From Methylococcales bacterium (GTDB lineage: Bacteria; Pseudomonadota; Gammaproteobacteria; Methylococcales; UBA1147): 8,161 nucleotides of DNA. Position numbers and translations under genes: made by a program. The notes beneath the pieces were generated by a model. It searched no databases. It was not told the origin of the DNA and saw only the letters and a program-made list of their open reading frames with translations. The DNA lies in contig JANXGZ010000178.1 in assembly GCA_024958995.1 (NCBI GenBank), positions 1 to 8,161 of the forward strand. The letters are read 5' to 3'. Shown here piece after piece: positions 1 through 6,889 of the stretch (position 1 is its first letter; each line of letters starts with the position of its first letter).

Positions 1-2
1 CT

Positions 3-74
3 TCCATCCGGATCGACGTGCTTGCAGAACCCCTGAGCGCCGACACTGTTGAATTGCGCTTCCTGACTACTTGA
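3..74 (+). CDS. Possible 3' end of an unidentified gene (partial)
   Basis: An open plus-strand frame enters from the left edge and ends at TGA 72-74. It gives 23 residues, SIRIDVLAEPLSADTVELRF followed by LTT. The tail alternates hydrophobic and polar residues like a terminal beta strand, and about two thirds of its codons end in G or C, as in real genes nearby. It would overlap the end of metG (stop at 67-69) by eight bases, tail to tail. I do not recognise the family. The alternative is that bases 1-66 hold the start of a minus-strand gene downstream of metG: a GTG at 44-46 and an ATG at 5-7 exist on that strand, but neither has a well-placed ribosome binding site. Too little is visible to decide, so confidence is low. 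Confidence 0.35.
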   Translation, partial: SIRIDVLAEPLSADTVELRFLTT

Positions 75-2109
75 CCTTCATTCCCGGCTCGGCCCCCGAG
101 TCAGGGTGCAGTAACCAGATCTCCTTCCCCCCGGGGCCAGCCGCCAGAACCATGGCCTCCGAAACCCCGAACCGCATTTTCCTCGGCTGCAGGTTGGCGA
201 CGACAACGGTCAGTTTGTTTTCCAGCTGCTCCGCCCGGTATGCCGACTTGATCCCTGCAAAAATATTCCGTCTGTCGTCACCGCCTAGGTCGACCGTAAG
301 CTGAAGCAGCTTGTCTGCGCCATCTACTGGAACTGCTTTCACAATCCTGGCAATCCGCAGGTCAACCTTTGCGAAATCAGCGAACTCGATCATTTCTGCT
401 GCCTCAGCGGTGCCGCCAACGGCGCTTTTGGCCTTCGATTGGATTTTCTTCGGGGCAAGGTTTTCCGCCGAGGCGGCAATCATGCCTTCAATCGCGGAGA
501 TTTCGACTCGGGTTAGAAGGGGTTTGAACCTGGAAACCCTGTGGCTGGTCAGTGGCTCGAAGCTGTCGGGCCAGCCCAGGACGTCACAGCGCATGAATTG
601 CTCGGCCTGTTCAGAAACCGCCGGTAACACGGGTTTAAGATAGGCAATCAATACCCGGAATAGGTTGATCCCAACACTGCAAACCTCGTGCAGCTGTTGT
701 TCCTTTCCTTCCTGTTTCGCAATCACCCACGGTTTCTTTTCATCGATGTACTGGTTCGCCCTGTCCGCGAGTTGCATGATCTTCCGCATCGCCTTGCCGA
801 ACTCACGGCTTTCATAACATTCGGCAATGGAAGCCTGGGCCGTGATGAACTCCTGGTAAAGAGCGGGTTCGGCACAACACTCGGAAAGCGTATTGTCGAA
901 CCGCTTGTTCAGGAAACCGCTACAGCGACTGGCAATGTTGATGACCTTTCCAACCAGATCAGAATTCACTCGCTGCGTGAAATCCTCGAAATTGAGATCG
1001 ATGTCATCGACACCATTTCCAAGCTTGGCTGCATAATAGTAACGAAGGTATTCCGGATTCAGGTGATCGAGATAGGCTCGGGCCTTGATGAAAGTACCCC
1101 TAGACTTGGACATCTTCTCACCGTTAACGGTGAGAAATCCGTGTGCAAAAACTCCGCTGGGCTTTCTGAAACCGGCGCCAGTCAGCATTGCAGGCCAGAA
1201 CAGGCAATGGAAATAAATGATGTCCTTGCCAATGAAATGGTATAGCTCCGCTTCACTTCCCTCATTCCAGAAACGATCGAACTCGAGTCCTTTCTTCTCG
1301 CACAAGGCCCTGAAGCTGGCCATATACCCGATCGGAGCATCCAGCCAGACATAAAAGTACTTGCCCGGTGCATCAGGAATCTCGAAACCGAAATACGGTG
1401 CATCCCGTGATATGTCCCACTGCTTCAGGTCGCCATCGAGCCATTCCCTCATCTTGTTGGCAACCTCGGTTTGCAAGTGCCCTGCCCCGATCCACTTATC
1501 CAGCATGTCCTTGAACGTCGGCAGATCAAAGAAGTAATGTAGAGACTCCTTTTCGACAGGAGGCTTTCCGGACACAACAGAAATTGGGTTCTTGAGCTCG
1601 GTCGGCGAATAGGTTGCACCGCACGCTTCGCAGTTGTCGCCGTATTGATTCCCGGCCCCGCACTTGGGACATTCACCCCTGATGAAACGGTCTGGGAGAA
1701 ACATTTCCTTGACCGGATCAAAGGCCTGAACGATCGTGCGCGACTCGATGAGGCCCTGATCCCGAAGCCGCTTGTAAATCAGGTTCGAGTAGGTTCTGTT
1801 CTCTTCGGAGTGGGTGCTGTGATAATGATCGAAGCCGATGCTGAAAGCAGAAAAGTCGGCTTGGTGTTCCTTGGCAACACGAGCGATCAGGTCTTCGGGT
1901 TGAATGCCCTCTTCCCCGGCCTTAAGCATAATCGGAGTACCGTGGGTATCGTCTGCACAGACGTAGTAGCAAGCGGCACCCCGCTGCTTCTGAAAGCGAA
2001 CCCAGATATCCGTCTGTATGTACTCGACCAGGTGACCGAGGTGAATCGAACCGTTCGCGTAGGGAAGCGCACTGGTTACCAGAATCGTTCTGTCCAAGGG
2101 TTTCGTCAT
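67..2109 (-). CDS. metG: Methionyl-tRNA synthetase (MetRS, class I, zinc-binding dimeric type)
   Basis: This cytosolic enzyme charges tRNA-Met and tRNA-fMet with methionine using ATP. The 680-residue length matches the long bacterial form. The Rossmann catalytic domain starts at once with ILVTSALPYANGSIHLGH, and the HIGH-type signature HLGH is at residues 23-26. The zinc knuckle is complete, with cysteines at 147, 150, 160 and 163 (CPKC and CEAC). The KMSKS loop is at 332-336. An alpha-helical anticodon-binding domain follows to about 545, then a charged, Ala/Lys-rich linker to about 575. The C-terminal OB-fold (Trbp111/EMAPII-like) domain, 576-680, supports dimerisation and tRNA binding. The ATG start fits the known N-terminus of the family, although no Shine-Dalgarno sequence stands in front of it. 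It is divergent from apbC, an arrangement also found in E. coli, where metG and mrp are neighbours. Confidence 0.98.
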   Translation of the reverse strand: MTKPLDRTILVTSALPYANGSIHLGHLVEYIQTDIWVRFQKQRGAACYYVCADDTHGTPIMLKAGEEGIQPEDLIARVAKEHQADFSAFSIGFDHYHSTHSEENRTYSNLIYKRLRDQGLIESRTIVQAFDPVKEMFLPDRFIRGECPKCGAGNQYGDNCEACGATYSPTELKNPISVVSGKPPVEKESLHYFFDLPTFKDMLDKWIGAGHLQTEVANKMREWLDGDLKQWDISRDAPYFGFEIPDAPGKYFYVWLDAPIGYMASFRALCEKKGLEFDRFWNEGSEAELYHFIGKDIIYFHCLFWPAMLTGAGFRKPSGVFAHGFLTVNGEKMSKSRGTFIKARAYLDHLNPEYLRYYYAAKLGNGVDDIDLNFEDFTQRVNSDLVGKVINIASRCSGFLNKRFDNTLSECCAEPALYQEFITAQASIAECYESREFGKAMRKIMQLADRANQYIDEKKPWVIAKQEGKEQQLHEVCSVGINLFRVLIAYLKPVLPAVSEQAEQFMRCDVLGWPDSFEPLTSHRVSRFKPLLTRVEISAIEGMIAASAENLAPKKIQSKAKSAVGGTAEAAEMIEFADFAKVDLRIARIVKAVPVDGADKLLQLTVDLGGDDRRNIFAGIKSAYRAEQLENKLTVVVANLQPRKMRFGVSEAMVLAAGPGGKEIWLLHPDSGAEPGMKVK

Positions 2110-2116
2110 CGTTGAC

Positions 2117-2145
2117 TTAAGGGTCAGTAAAAAGTAAACCCTTAA
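2117..2145. repeat. Perfect 8-bp inverted repeat in the metG leader
   Basis: TTAAGGGT at 2117-2124 is matched by ACCCTTAA at 2138-2145, with a 13-base A-rich spacer. The nearer arm begins 7 bases upstream of the metG start codon. In metG mRNA it could fold as an 8-bp, AU-rich hairpin just before the start, or act in DNA as a protein-binding palindrome at the presumed transcription start. The sequence is seen directly; the role is inferred. Confidence 0.6.
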
Positions 2146-2173
2146 TTATTCCATAGTTCGTGAAAAAGTTCAG
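2145..2173 (-). promoter_or_regulatory. Candidate sigma-70 promoter for metG
   Basis: On the minus strand a -35-like CTGAAC (2168-2173; 3 of 6 consensus positions) is followed after 17 bases by AATAAT (2145-2150; 5 of 6). Transcription would start near 2138, inside the inverted repeat, giving a leader of roughly 30 bases. The -35 is weak, so this is a prediction only. Confidence 0.35.
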
Positions 2174-2265
2174 GCTCGCCGGAGAACCGACACGCACCAA
2201 CCACGAATCCACGCCTGACCGTGCGGAAGGATTAGCGCCAAACCCTATTCAGTATGGAATCCGTG

Positions 2266-2271
2266 TACAAT
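2266..2271 (+). promoter_or_regulatory. Candidate -10 element for the apbC operon
   Basis: TACAAT, preceded by GTG and followed by the GC-rich run GCGCGC, resembles a sigma-70 -10 box with a GC-rich discriminator of the kind found at stringently controlled promoters. No good -35 hexamer lies 16-18 bases upstream. It would leave a leader of about 110 bases before apbC. The leader contains two weak, overlapping 5-bp hairpins (2340-2360 and 2354-2370) but no recognisable riboswitch. Nothing else was seen in the 2110-2390 gap beyond this, the metG promoter and the inverted repeat. Confidence 0.35.
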
Positions 2272-2390
2272 GCGCGCTGTCTAAATAGGCATCAGTTGCA
2301 TCGCCCAAACCTTTCCGGTCATCGAAACACCGACTCGGGTTGCCGCGGACTAAAAGGCAACACAAGCCTTCAGTTGATTAGCACTTTCAA

Positions 2391-3473
2391 ATGTCAAATA
2401 CAAAAACTGAAATCGAACAGGCTCTGGCTACCTGGACCGACCCGGTGATGGGCGTCGACCTAGTCTCCGCCAAGGCCGTCAAGAATATCCAGGTTGACGG
2501 TGCGCATGCAAGGGTCGAAGTGGTCTTGGGATACCCGGCGCGGAGCTGTTATGAACCCATGGCCAGTCAGCTCGGGGAAAAGATTACGGCTGTTCCAGGA
2601 ATACAGTCGGCAGACGTCCAGATTCGCTCGGAAATCGTTTCTCATGTTGTTCAGAAGAGTCTGAAGCCCCTGCCGAACGTAAAGAACATCATCGCCGTAG
2701 CTTCCGGCAAGGGAGGCGTCGGCAAATCAACCACCGCAGTCAACCTCGCCCTGGCCCTGGCTTCGGAGGGGGCCCATGTCGGAATCCTCGACGCGGACAT
2801 CTATGGACCCAGCCTGCCTCTCATGCTCGGTCTTTCAGGAACCCCCGAGAGCCTGGACGGAAAAACCATGGAACCGAAAGTTGCTTTCGGTCTCCAATCG
2901 ATATCAATCGGCTACCTGGTCGACCAAGACACGCCCATGATCTGGCGCGGGCCGATGGTCACCAGCGCACTGCAGCAACTGGTGAACAATACCCACTGGA
3001 AAGGGCTGGACTACATGATCGTTGACCTACCACCTGGAACCGGAGACATACAGCTGACCCTTTCCCAGCAGATTCCGGTGGCTGGGGCCATCATCGTGAC
3101 CACGCCTCAGGACATCGCCTTGCTCGACGCACAGAAGGGCCTGAAGATGTTCCAGAAAGTCGAGATTCCGGTGCTGGGTATCGTGGAAAACATGAGCACC
3201 CATATCTGCAGCAATTGCGGACACGAGGAACCGATTTTCGGCAGCGGCGGTGGAGACTCCATGGCCAGACGCCACGGGGTCGACATGCTCGGGTCGCTGC
3301 CGCTGGACATCAGCATCCGCAAGAACGCTGATTCGGGCACCCCCACGATTGTTGCCGAGCCCGACAGCAAAATTGCTGCGTCCTACCGTGACATCGCAAG
3401 AAAAATGGCCGCCAGACTGGCTCTGAGAAAAAAGGATCAACGAGGTCTGTTTCCCCATATCGTCGTCAAGTAA
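2391..3473 (+). CDS. apbC: Iron-sulfur cluster carrier ATPase, Mrp/ApbC (Nbp35) family
   Basis: The family binds and transfers Fe-S clusters to apoproteins in the cytosol and hydrolyses ATP as a P-loop (MinD/Mrp-like) dimer. Residues 1 to about 85 form a MIP18/DUF59-like N-terminal domain. The deviant Walker A motif GKGGVGKST is at 106-114. DADIYGPS (134-141) and VDLPPGTGD (211-219) are Mrp signatures, and the stretch from G232 to G250 matches the Mrp family pattern. The cluster-binding CxxC is present as C273-S-N-C276. The length of 360 residues is normal for the family. The ATG start gives a proper N-terminal domain, but the bases before it (ending CTTTCAA) contain no obvious Shine-Dalgarno sequence. 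It is the first gene of a likely operon with dcd, which starts 9 bases after its stop. The older E. coli name is mrp. Confidence 0.96.
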   Translation: MSNTKTEIEQALATWTDPVMGVDLVSAKAVKNIQVDGAHARVEVVLGYPARSCYEPMASQLGEKITAVPGIQSADVQIRSEIVSHVVQKSLKPLPNVKNIIAVASGKGGVGKSTTAVNLALALASEGAHVGILDADIYGPSLPLMLGLSGTPESLDGKTMEPKVAFGLQSISIGYLVDQDTPMIWRGPMVTSALQQLVNNTHWKGLDYMIVDLPPGTGDIQLTLSQQIPVAGAIIVTTPQDIALLDAQKGLKMFQKVEIPVLGIVENMSTHICSNCGHEEPIFGSGGGDSMARRHGVDMLGSLPLDISIRKNADSGTPTIVAEPDSKIAASYRDIARKMAARLALRKKDQRGLFPHIVVK

Positions 3474-3482
3474 AGATTAAAC

Positions 3483-4049
3483 ATGAGCATCAAGGCCGAT
3501 CACTGGATTCGCAGAATGGCCGAAGAAGAGGGCTTAATCGACCCTTTCGAGCCCAATCAGATTAGCGAATCGGAGAGGGGCCGCGTCATTTCATACGGAA
3601 CATCGAGCTACGGGTACGATGTTCGATGTTCCGACGAATTCAAGGTCTTCACCAACATCCATTCAGCCATTGTCGACCCGAAAAACTTTGATGACCAGAG
3701 TTTCGTCGACCTCACGTCGGATGTCTGCATCATTCCGCCGAATTCTTTTGTCCTAGCGCGGACCGTTGAGTATTTCAGGATTCCACGTGACGTCTTGACC
3801 CTCTGCCTAGGAAAGTCAACCTATGCCCGTTGTGGCATTATCGTCAACGTCACACCTCTGGAACCCGAATGGGAGGGGCACGTTACGCTGGAGTTTTCCA
3901 ACACCACTCCCCTGCCGGCCAAGATCTACGCCAACGAAGGCGTGGCTCAGGTTCTTTTCCTCGGCGCCGATGAACCCTGTTCGACCTCCTACAAGGACCG
4001 CGGCGGAAAATACCAGGGACAGCAGGGCGTAACGCTGCCCAAGGCCTAG
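3483..4049 (+). CDS. dcd: dCTP deaminase
   Basis: The enzyme deaminates dCTP to dUTP, which dUTPase and thymidylate synthase then turn into dTMP; it feeds the pathway that also uses the folA product downstream. All 188 residues are present, the normal length for the Pseudomonas-type enzyme. The N-terminal region carries the conserved SSYGYDVRC at 41-49. The phosphate-binding GKSTYARCG is at 110-118, and NVTPLEPEWEGHVTLEFSNT covers the active site. E137 within TLEFSN corresponds by motif to the catalytic glutamate (Glu138) of E. coli Dcd. The C-terminal GGKYQGQQGVTLPKA is the segment that closes over bound nucleotide. No DUT fusion is visible, so it should be the monofunctional type. It lies 9 bases after apbC and 9 bases before the SDR gene, so it is probably cotranscribed. 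No strong Shine-Dalgarno sequence precedes it. Confidence 0.97.
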   Translation: MSIKADHWIRRMAEEEGLIDPFEPNQISESERGRVISYGTSSYGYDVRCSDEFKVFTNIHSAIVDPKNFDDQSFVDLTSDVCIIPPNSFVLARTVEYFRIPRDVLTLCLGKSTYARCGIIVNVTPLEPEWEGHVTLEFSNTTPLPAKIYANEGVAQVLFLGADEPCSTSYKDRGGKYQGQQGVTLPKA

Positions 4050-4058
4050 CGCAGAAAC

Positions 4059-4901
4059 ATGAATGGAACGGCCACGACGAAAGGCTCGATACTGATTACC
4101 GGCTGCTCGACTGGGATCGGACGAGTCACCGCCAAAGGACTTCGCGAGCGCGGTTACCACGTCTTTGCCACGGCCCGAAAGGACTCCGACGTCGATGAAT
4201 TGCGCAAGGAAGGCTTTGACGCCTTTCAGCTGGACCTTGCAGACAGCGCCAGCATCAGGAATGCGGTAACCTGGGTTTTCGAACAAACCGGTGGGACGCT
4301 GGATGCCTTGTTCAATAACGGCGCGTTTGGTCAGGCTGGCGCTGTCGAGGACCTGTCCCGCGAGGTCCTTCGAAACCAGTTCGAAACCAACCTGTTCGGA
4401 ACCCATGAGCTCACCAATCTGGTCCTTCCCAAGATGCGCGAGCAGGGTCATGGCAGAATTCTATATAACAGTTCGGTTCTAGGCCTGGTTGCTCTCAGCT
4501 TCAGGGGGGCTTACAACGCGACCAAATTCGCCCTCGAAGGACTCGCAGATACCCTCCGCATGGAATTACACGACACCGGAATTCATATCGTGCTGATCGA
4601 GCCAGGCCCGATCCTGAGCCAGTTTCGGAAAAACGCCTTGTACCTGTACAAGCAGAATATTGACCGGGAAAACAGCCCGTTCGCCGAACTCTACAAAGTC
4701 ATGGAAAAGCGCCTGGCCATCGAAGACGCGGCTGTCCCCTTTACCCTTCCCGCCGAAGCCGTGCTGGACAAGGTGATATTGGCTCTGGAAAGCCCCAGGC
4801 CAAAGATTCGCTACTTCGTAACCTTTCCGACCTACCTGTTCGCCTTCCTGCGCAGGATCCTCCCTGGAAGAACCCTGGACTGGTTCTTGCGGCGCATCTG
4901 A
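4059..4901 (+). CDS. Classical short-chain dehydrogenase/reductase (SDR), substrate unknown
   Basis: A 280-residue NAD(P)-dependent oxidoreductase. The Rossmann nucleotide motif TGCSTGIG spans residues 14-21. R40 and K41 at the end of the second strand favour NADP(H) over NAD(H); this is an inference from the family rule. The third-strand motif reads NNGA (86-89) rather than the usual NNAG. The catalytic set is present: N111, S139, Y152 and K156 in the YxxxK pattern. EPGP (181-184) follows, as in the family. The C-terminus (about 251-280) is rich in aromatic, leucine and arginine residues and may associate with the membrane. It resembles the broad 17-beta-hydroxysteroid/retinol dehydrogenase-like group, but the real substrate cannot be read from sequence. 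It is the last gene of the probable apbC-dcd-SDR unit and converges on mpl. Confidence 0.92.
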   Translation: MNGTATTKGSILITGCSTGIGRVTAKGLRERGYHVFATARKDSDVDELRKEGFDAFQLDLADSASIRNAVTWVFEQTGGTLDALFNNGAFGQAGAVEDLSREVLRNQFETNLFGTHELTNLVLPKMREQGHGRILYNSSVLGLVALSFRGAYNATKFALEGLADTLRMELHDTGIHIVLIEPGPILSQFRKNALYLYKQNIDRENSPFAELYKVMEKRLAIEDAAVPFTLPAEAVLDKVILALESPRPKIRYFVTFPTYLFAFLRRILPGRTLDWFLRRI

Positions 4902-4920
4902 CGTCTAATCCCCTCGTGCG

Positions 4921-4934
4921 GCCACCAGAGTGGC
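4921..4934. terminator. Weak hairpin between convergent SDR and mpl
   Basis: GCCAC (4921-4925) and GTGGC (4930-4934) form a 5-bp stem with a 4-base loop in the 71-base gap between two converging genes. Only a broken pyrimidine stretch follows on the plus strand, with no clean T-run on either side. It may serve as a modest bidirectional terminator. Confidence 0.25.
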
Positions 4935-4972
4935 GCCAAATCCTCTTTCCTGAACCCCTGCTGAGCCTATCG

Positions 4973-6334
4973 TCAGAGGACCTTCTCGACCTTTTCATAA
5001 ATGCCTGAAAAACTGCCGTTACTCATGAACACCAGATGGTCTCCGTCACGTGCCTCGCTTGCAAGCAACGTCAGCACTCCATCGATCGAAACCGCGACCC
5101 GGATATTGCTTCCCTGAGCTTCCATTTCCTTTACTGGCCACTGCATACCCGGAGGTTGAAACACGATCGCCAGATCTGCTGTCTCCAATGCACCCGGAAT
5201 GCGGTGCGCGTGGATTCCCGAGCGCATGGTATTGGACCGTGGCTCAACCACCGCGATGATCCGCTGATCGCCGACATGGGCTCTCAAGCCCTGCAATGTC
5301 GCCGAAATGGCCGTCGGATGATGAGCAAAGTCATCGTAAATGGTGACCCCGTTGATGACCGAACGAATCTCCATTCGTCGTTTGACATTGCGAAAGCTGC
5401 CAAGTGCTTTCACCGAAAGCGCTGGATCGACTCCAGCATGATACGCTGCCGCAATCGCGGCAAGCGCATTGGAAACATTGTGATTTCCGATCAGCCCCCA
5501 GTCCACTGTTCCGATCCGGCGACCGCCATGAAAAACATCAAACCGCAGGCCGTCTGCACGGCTCGGGCTGGCACTCCAGTCAACACCTTTAGATCGCCTC
5601 TCGGCGACCTCCGTCGATTCAACCGGCGTCCAACAACCCCGGTCAAGCACATCCCTGAGTTCGTGGTCTAGGGCCGGAACAATGACCCGACCCTGTCCAG
5701 GAATGGTTCTTACCAGATGATGAAACTGGGTCTTGATCGCTTCCAGATCGGGAAATATATCCGCATGATCGTATTCGAGATTGTTCAGCACCACTGTTTT
5801 TGGCCGATAGTGGACAAACTTAGACCTTTTATCAAAGAAAGCGGTATCGTATTCGTCCGCCTCAACAACGAAATAAGGGCTTTCGCCAAGCCGGGCAGAC
5901 AACCCGAAATTAAGCGGGACGCCCCCGATCAGGAAACCCGGTCGATGACCCGCTTGTTCCAGAATCCAGGCGAGCATGCTGCTGCAGGTCGTCTTGCCAT
6001 GAGTGCCTGCAACCGCGAGGATCCAACGCTCATTCAGCAGATTCTCGCCAAGCCACTGGGGACCTGAAACATAACGAAGCCCCAAATTCAGGACCGACTC
6101 CACCTCCTCATTCCCTCTGGAAAGAACGTTTCCTATAACGACAAGATCAGGTCGCGGGACAAGGTTTCCGGCACAGTATCCCGACTTCAGAACGATACCC
6201 TGGCCGGCCAATTGGGTGCTCATCGGTGGATATACGTTTTCGTCAGATCCGCTGACCTGGTGCCCTAGTTCCTTTGCCAGAAGGGCGATTCCGCCCATGA
6301 AACTGCCACAAATTCCAAGGATATGAATGTGCAA
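4973..6334 (-). CDS. mpl: UDP-N-acetylmuramate:L-alanyl-gamma-D-glutamyl-meso-diaminopimelate ligase (murein tripeptide ligase)
   Basis: Mpl joins recycled murein tripeptide to UDP-MurNAc using ATP, returning cell-wall turnover products to peptidoglycan synthesis in the cytoplasm. The 453-residue length is close to E. coli Mpl. The N-terminal domain opens with HILGICGSFMGG (4-15), and GPQWL is at 91-95, both typical of Mpl rather than MurC. The ATP loop AGTHGKTT is at 109-116. EADEYDTAFFDKRSKFVHY (158-176), NNLEYDHADIF (184-194), GNHNVSNAL (283-291) and YDDFAHHPTAI (333-343) mark the central and C-terminal Mur ligase domains. EPRSNTM is at 364-370. The start codon is TTG (6332-6334). No upstream ATG or GTG fits, and the resulting MHIHILG matches the family N-terminus. 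AAGG lies seven bases before it as a Shine-Dalgarno sequence. It converges on the SDR gene and diverges from apaG. Confidence 0.96.
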   Translation of the reverse strand: MHIHILGICGSFMGGIALLAKELGHQVSGSDENVYPPMSTQLAGQGIVLKSGYCAGNLVPRPDLVVIGNVLSRGNEEVESVLNLGLRYVSGPQWLGENLLNERWILAVAGTHGKTTCSSMLAWILEQAGHRPGFLIGGVPLNFGLSARLGESPYFVVEADEYDTAFFDKRSKFVHYRPKTVVLNNLEYDHADIFPDLEAIKTQFHHLVRTIPGQGRVIVPALDHELRDVLDRGCWTPVESTEVAERRSKGVDWSASPSRADGLRFDVFHGGRRIGTVDWGLIGNHNVSNALAAIAAAYHAGVDPALSVKALGSFRNVKRRMEIRSVINGVTIYDDFAHHPTAISATLQGLRAHVGDQRIIAVVEPRSNTMRSGIHAHRIPGALETADLAIVFQPPGMQWPVKEMEAQGSNIRVAVSIDGVLTLLASEARDGDHLVFMSNGSFSGIYEKVEKVL

Positions 6335-6353
6335 ATGGAGACCTTTTCCGGGG

Positions 6354-6380
6354 TTGCGAACGTAACTCAGCCATTATAAT
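6354..6380 (+). promoter_or_regulatory. Candidate distal promoter for apaGH overlapping the mpl -10
   Basis: The plus strand reads TTGCGA (6354-6359), then 15 bases, then a perfect TATAAT (6375-6380). The spacer is shorter than the preferred 16-18. The -10 shares four bases with the minus-strand TATAAT of mpl, so only one polymerase could occupy the site at a time. Confidence 0.3.
6373..6378 (-). promoter_or_regulatory. Candidate -10 element for mpl
   Basis: The minus strand reads TATAAT exactly. Transcription from about 6366 would give a leader of about 32 bases to the TTG start. No recognisable -35 lies 17-18 bases upstream on that strand, where the DNA is a C/G run. Confidence 0.4.
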
Positions 6381-6441
6381 CAATAAACCCTCGCCCCGGG
6401 GGTTCGTCCGGCGCTCGGAATTAGTTCAACGGGCTGGGCCC

Positions 6442-6450
6442 TGTTAGAAT
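6442..6450 (+). promoter_or_regulatory. Candidate extended -10 promoter for apaGH
   Basis: TGTTAGAAT is an extended -10 (TG, one base, then TAGAAT, 5 of 6 consensus positions). A good -35 is lacking, as is usual for extended -10 promoters. Transcription would begin near 6457, about 50 bases before apaG. Short inverted arms CAACG (6427-6431) and CGTTG (6451-6455) flank it and could be an operator or chance. Confidence 0.4.
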
Positions 6451-6508
6451 CGTTGCCACTAGTACCCCTGCCTATTTGTAACCGCGCCGATCAACCAGGA
6501 ACCTGTTC

Positions 6509-6886
6509 ATGTCGATAAAAAACAAGATCGGTGTATTCCCTACCAGCCATTACATCGAATCAGAATCGAATCCAACCGTTGACCACTACGTGTTCGGCTA
6601 TACCATCACCATTCAGAACCTGGGTTCGGTATCCGCTACGCTACTGGCCCGGCATTGGCTGATTACCGATGGCAACGGGAACACCCAGGAAATCCAGGGT
6701 GACGGCGTTGTTGGCAAGACACCGCTCCTGAAACCTGGAGAACAGTTCCGCTATACCAGCGCGGCGGTACTTGAAACGCCGGTAGGGATCATGAAAGGGA
6801 ACTACCGCATGATTTCCGAAAACGGGCGTCATTTCGCTGCCAGTATCCCTCAGTTTACGCTGTCAATTCCGCGAACCCTGCACTAA
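6509..6886 (+). CDS. apaG: ApaG domain protein
   Basis: This is a small cytosolic protein of the ApaG/DUF525 family, with a fibronectin-III-like beta sandwich; its biochemical role is not firmly known. Its 125 residues equal the E. coli length. Clear family landmarks are the YTITIQNLGS strand (31-40), RHWLITDGNGN (48-58), the glycine-rich GDGVVGKTPLLKPGE (64-78), YTSAAVLETPVGIMKGNYRM (81-100) and the C-terminal IPRTLH. The ATG at 6509 is supported by AGGA at 6497-6500, eight bases upstream, the clearest ribosome binding site in the window. It is followed by apaH after 55 bases, the usual partner. The usual upstream partner rsmA (ksgA) is absent, and mpl stands divergent in its place. Confidence 0.96.
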   Translation: MSIKNKIGVFPTSHYIESESNPTVDHYVFGYTITIQNLGSVSATLLARHWLITDGNGNTQEIQGDGVVGKTPLLKPGEQFRYTSAAVLETPVGIMKGNYRMISENGRHFAASIPQFTLSIPRTLH

Positions 6887-6889
6887 AAA

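Noticed and set aside
688..1245. A 185-codon plus-strand open frame inside metG
   Set aside because: It is fully antisense to conserved MetRS sequence and its translation has no recognisable domain, so it is a shadow frame.
2160..2250. Search for a tRNA, riboswitch or small RNA in the metG-apbC gap
   Set aside because: No cloverleaf, T-box or SAM-type motif was seen. TCAGGC/GCCTGA (2170-2175 and 2213-2218) pair only over six bases across a long loop.
2382..2393. CTTTCAAA-ATG context shared by the apbC and apaH starts
   Set aside because: Only two short occurrences, with no Shine-Dalgarno logic linking them; treated as coincidence.
2254..2448. A 64-codon frame beginning upstream of apbC and overlapping its first codons
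   Set aside because: No ribosome binding site or family resemblance was seen, and the overlapping apbC N-terminus is clearly coding in another frame.
3816..4451. A 211-codon minus-strand open frame across the dcd-SDR junction
   Set aside because: It overlaps two genes with clear family motifs and looks like a by-product of their codon use.
5036..5671. A 211-codon plus-strand open frame inside mpl
   Set aside because: It is antisense to well conserved Mpl domains and has no start context or known motif.
6394..6401. CCCCGGGG octamer, also at 7850-7857 and within metG near 127
   Set aside because: A short palindrome in a GC-rich genome, with one copy plainly coding, and no shared flanks; chance is sufficient.
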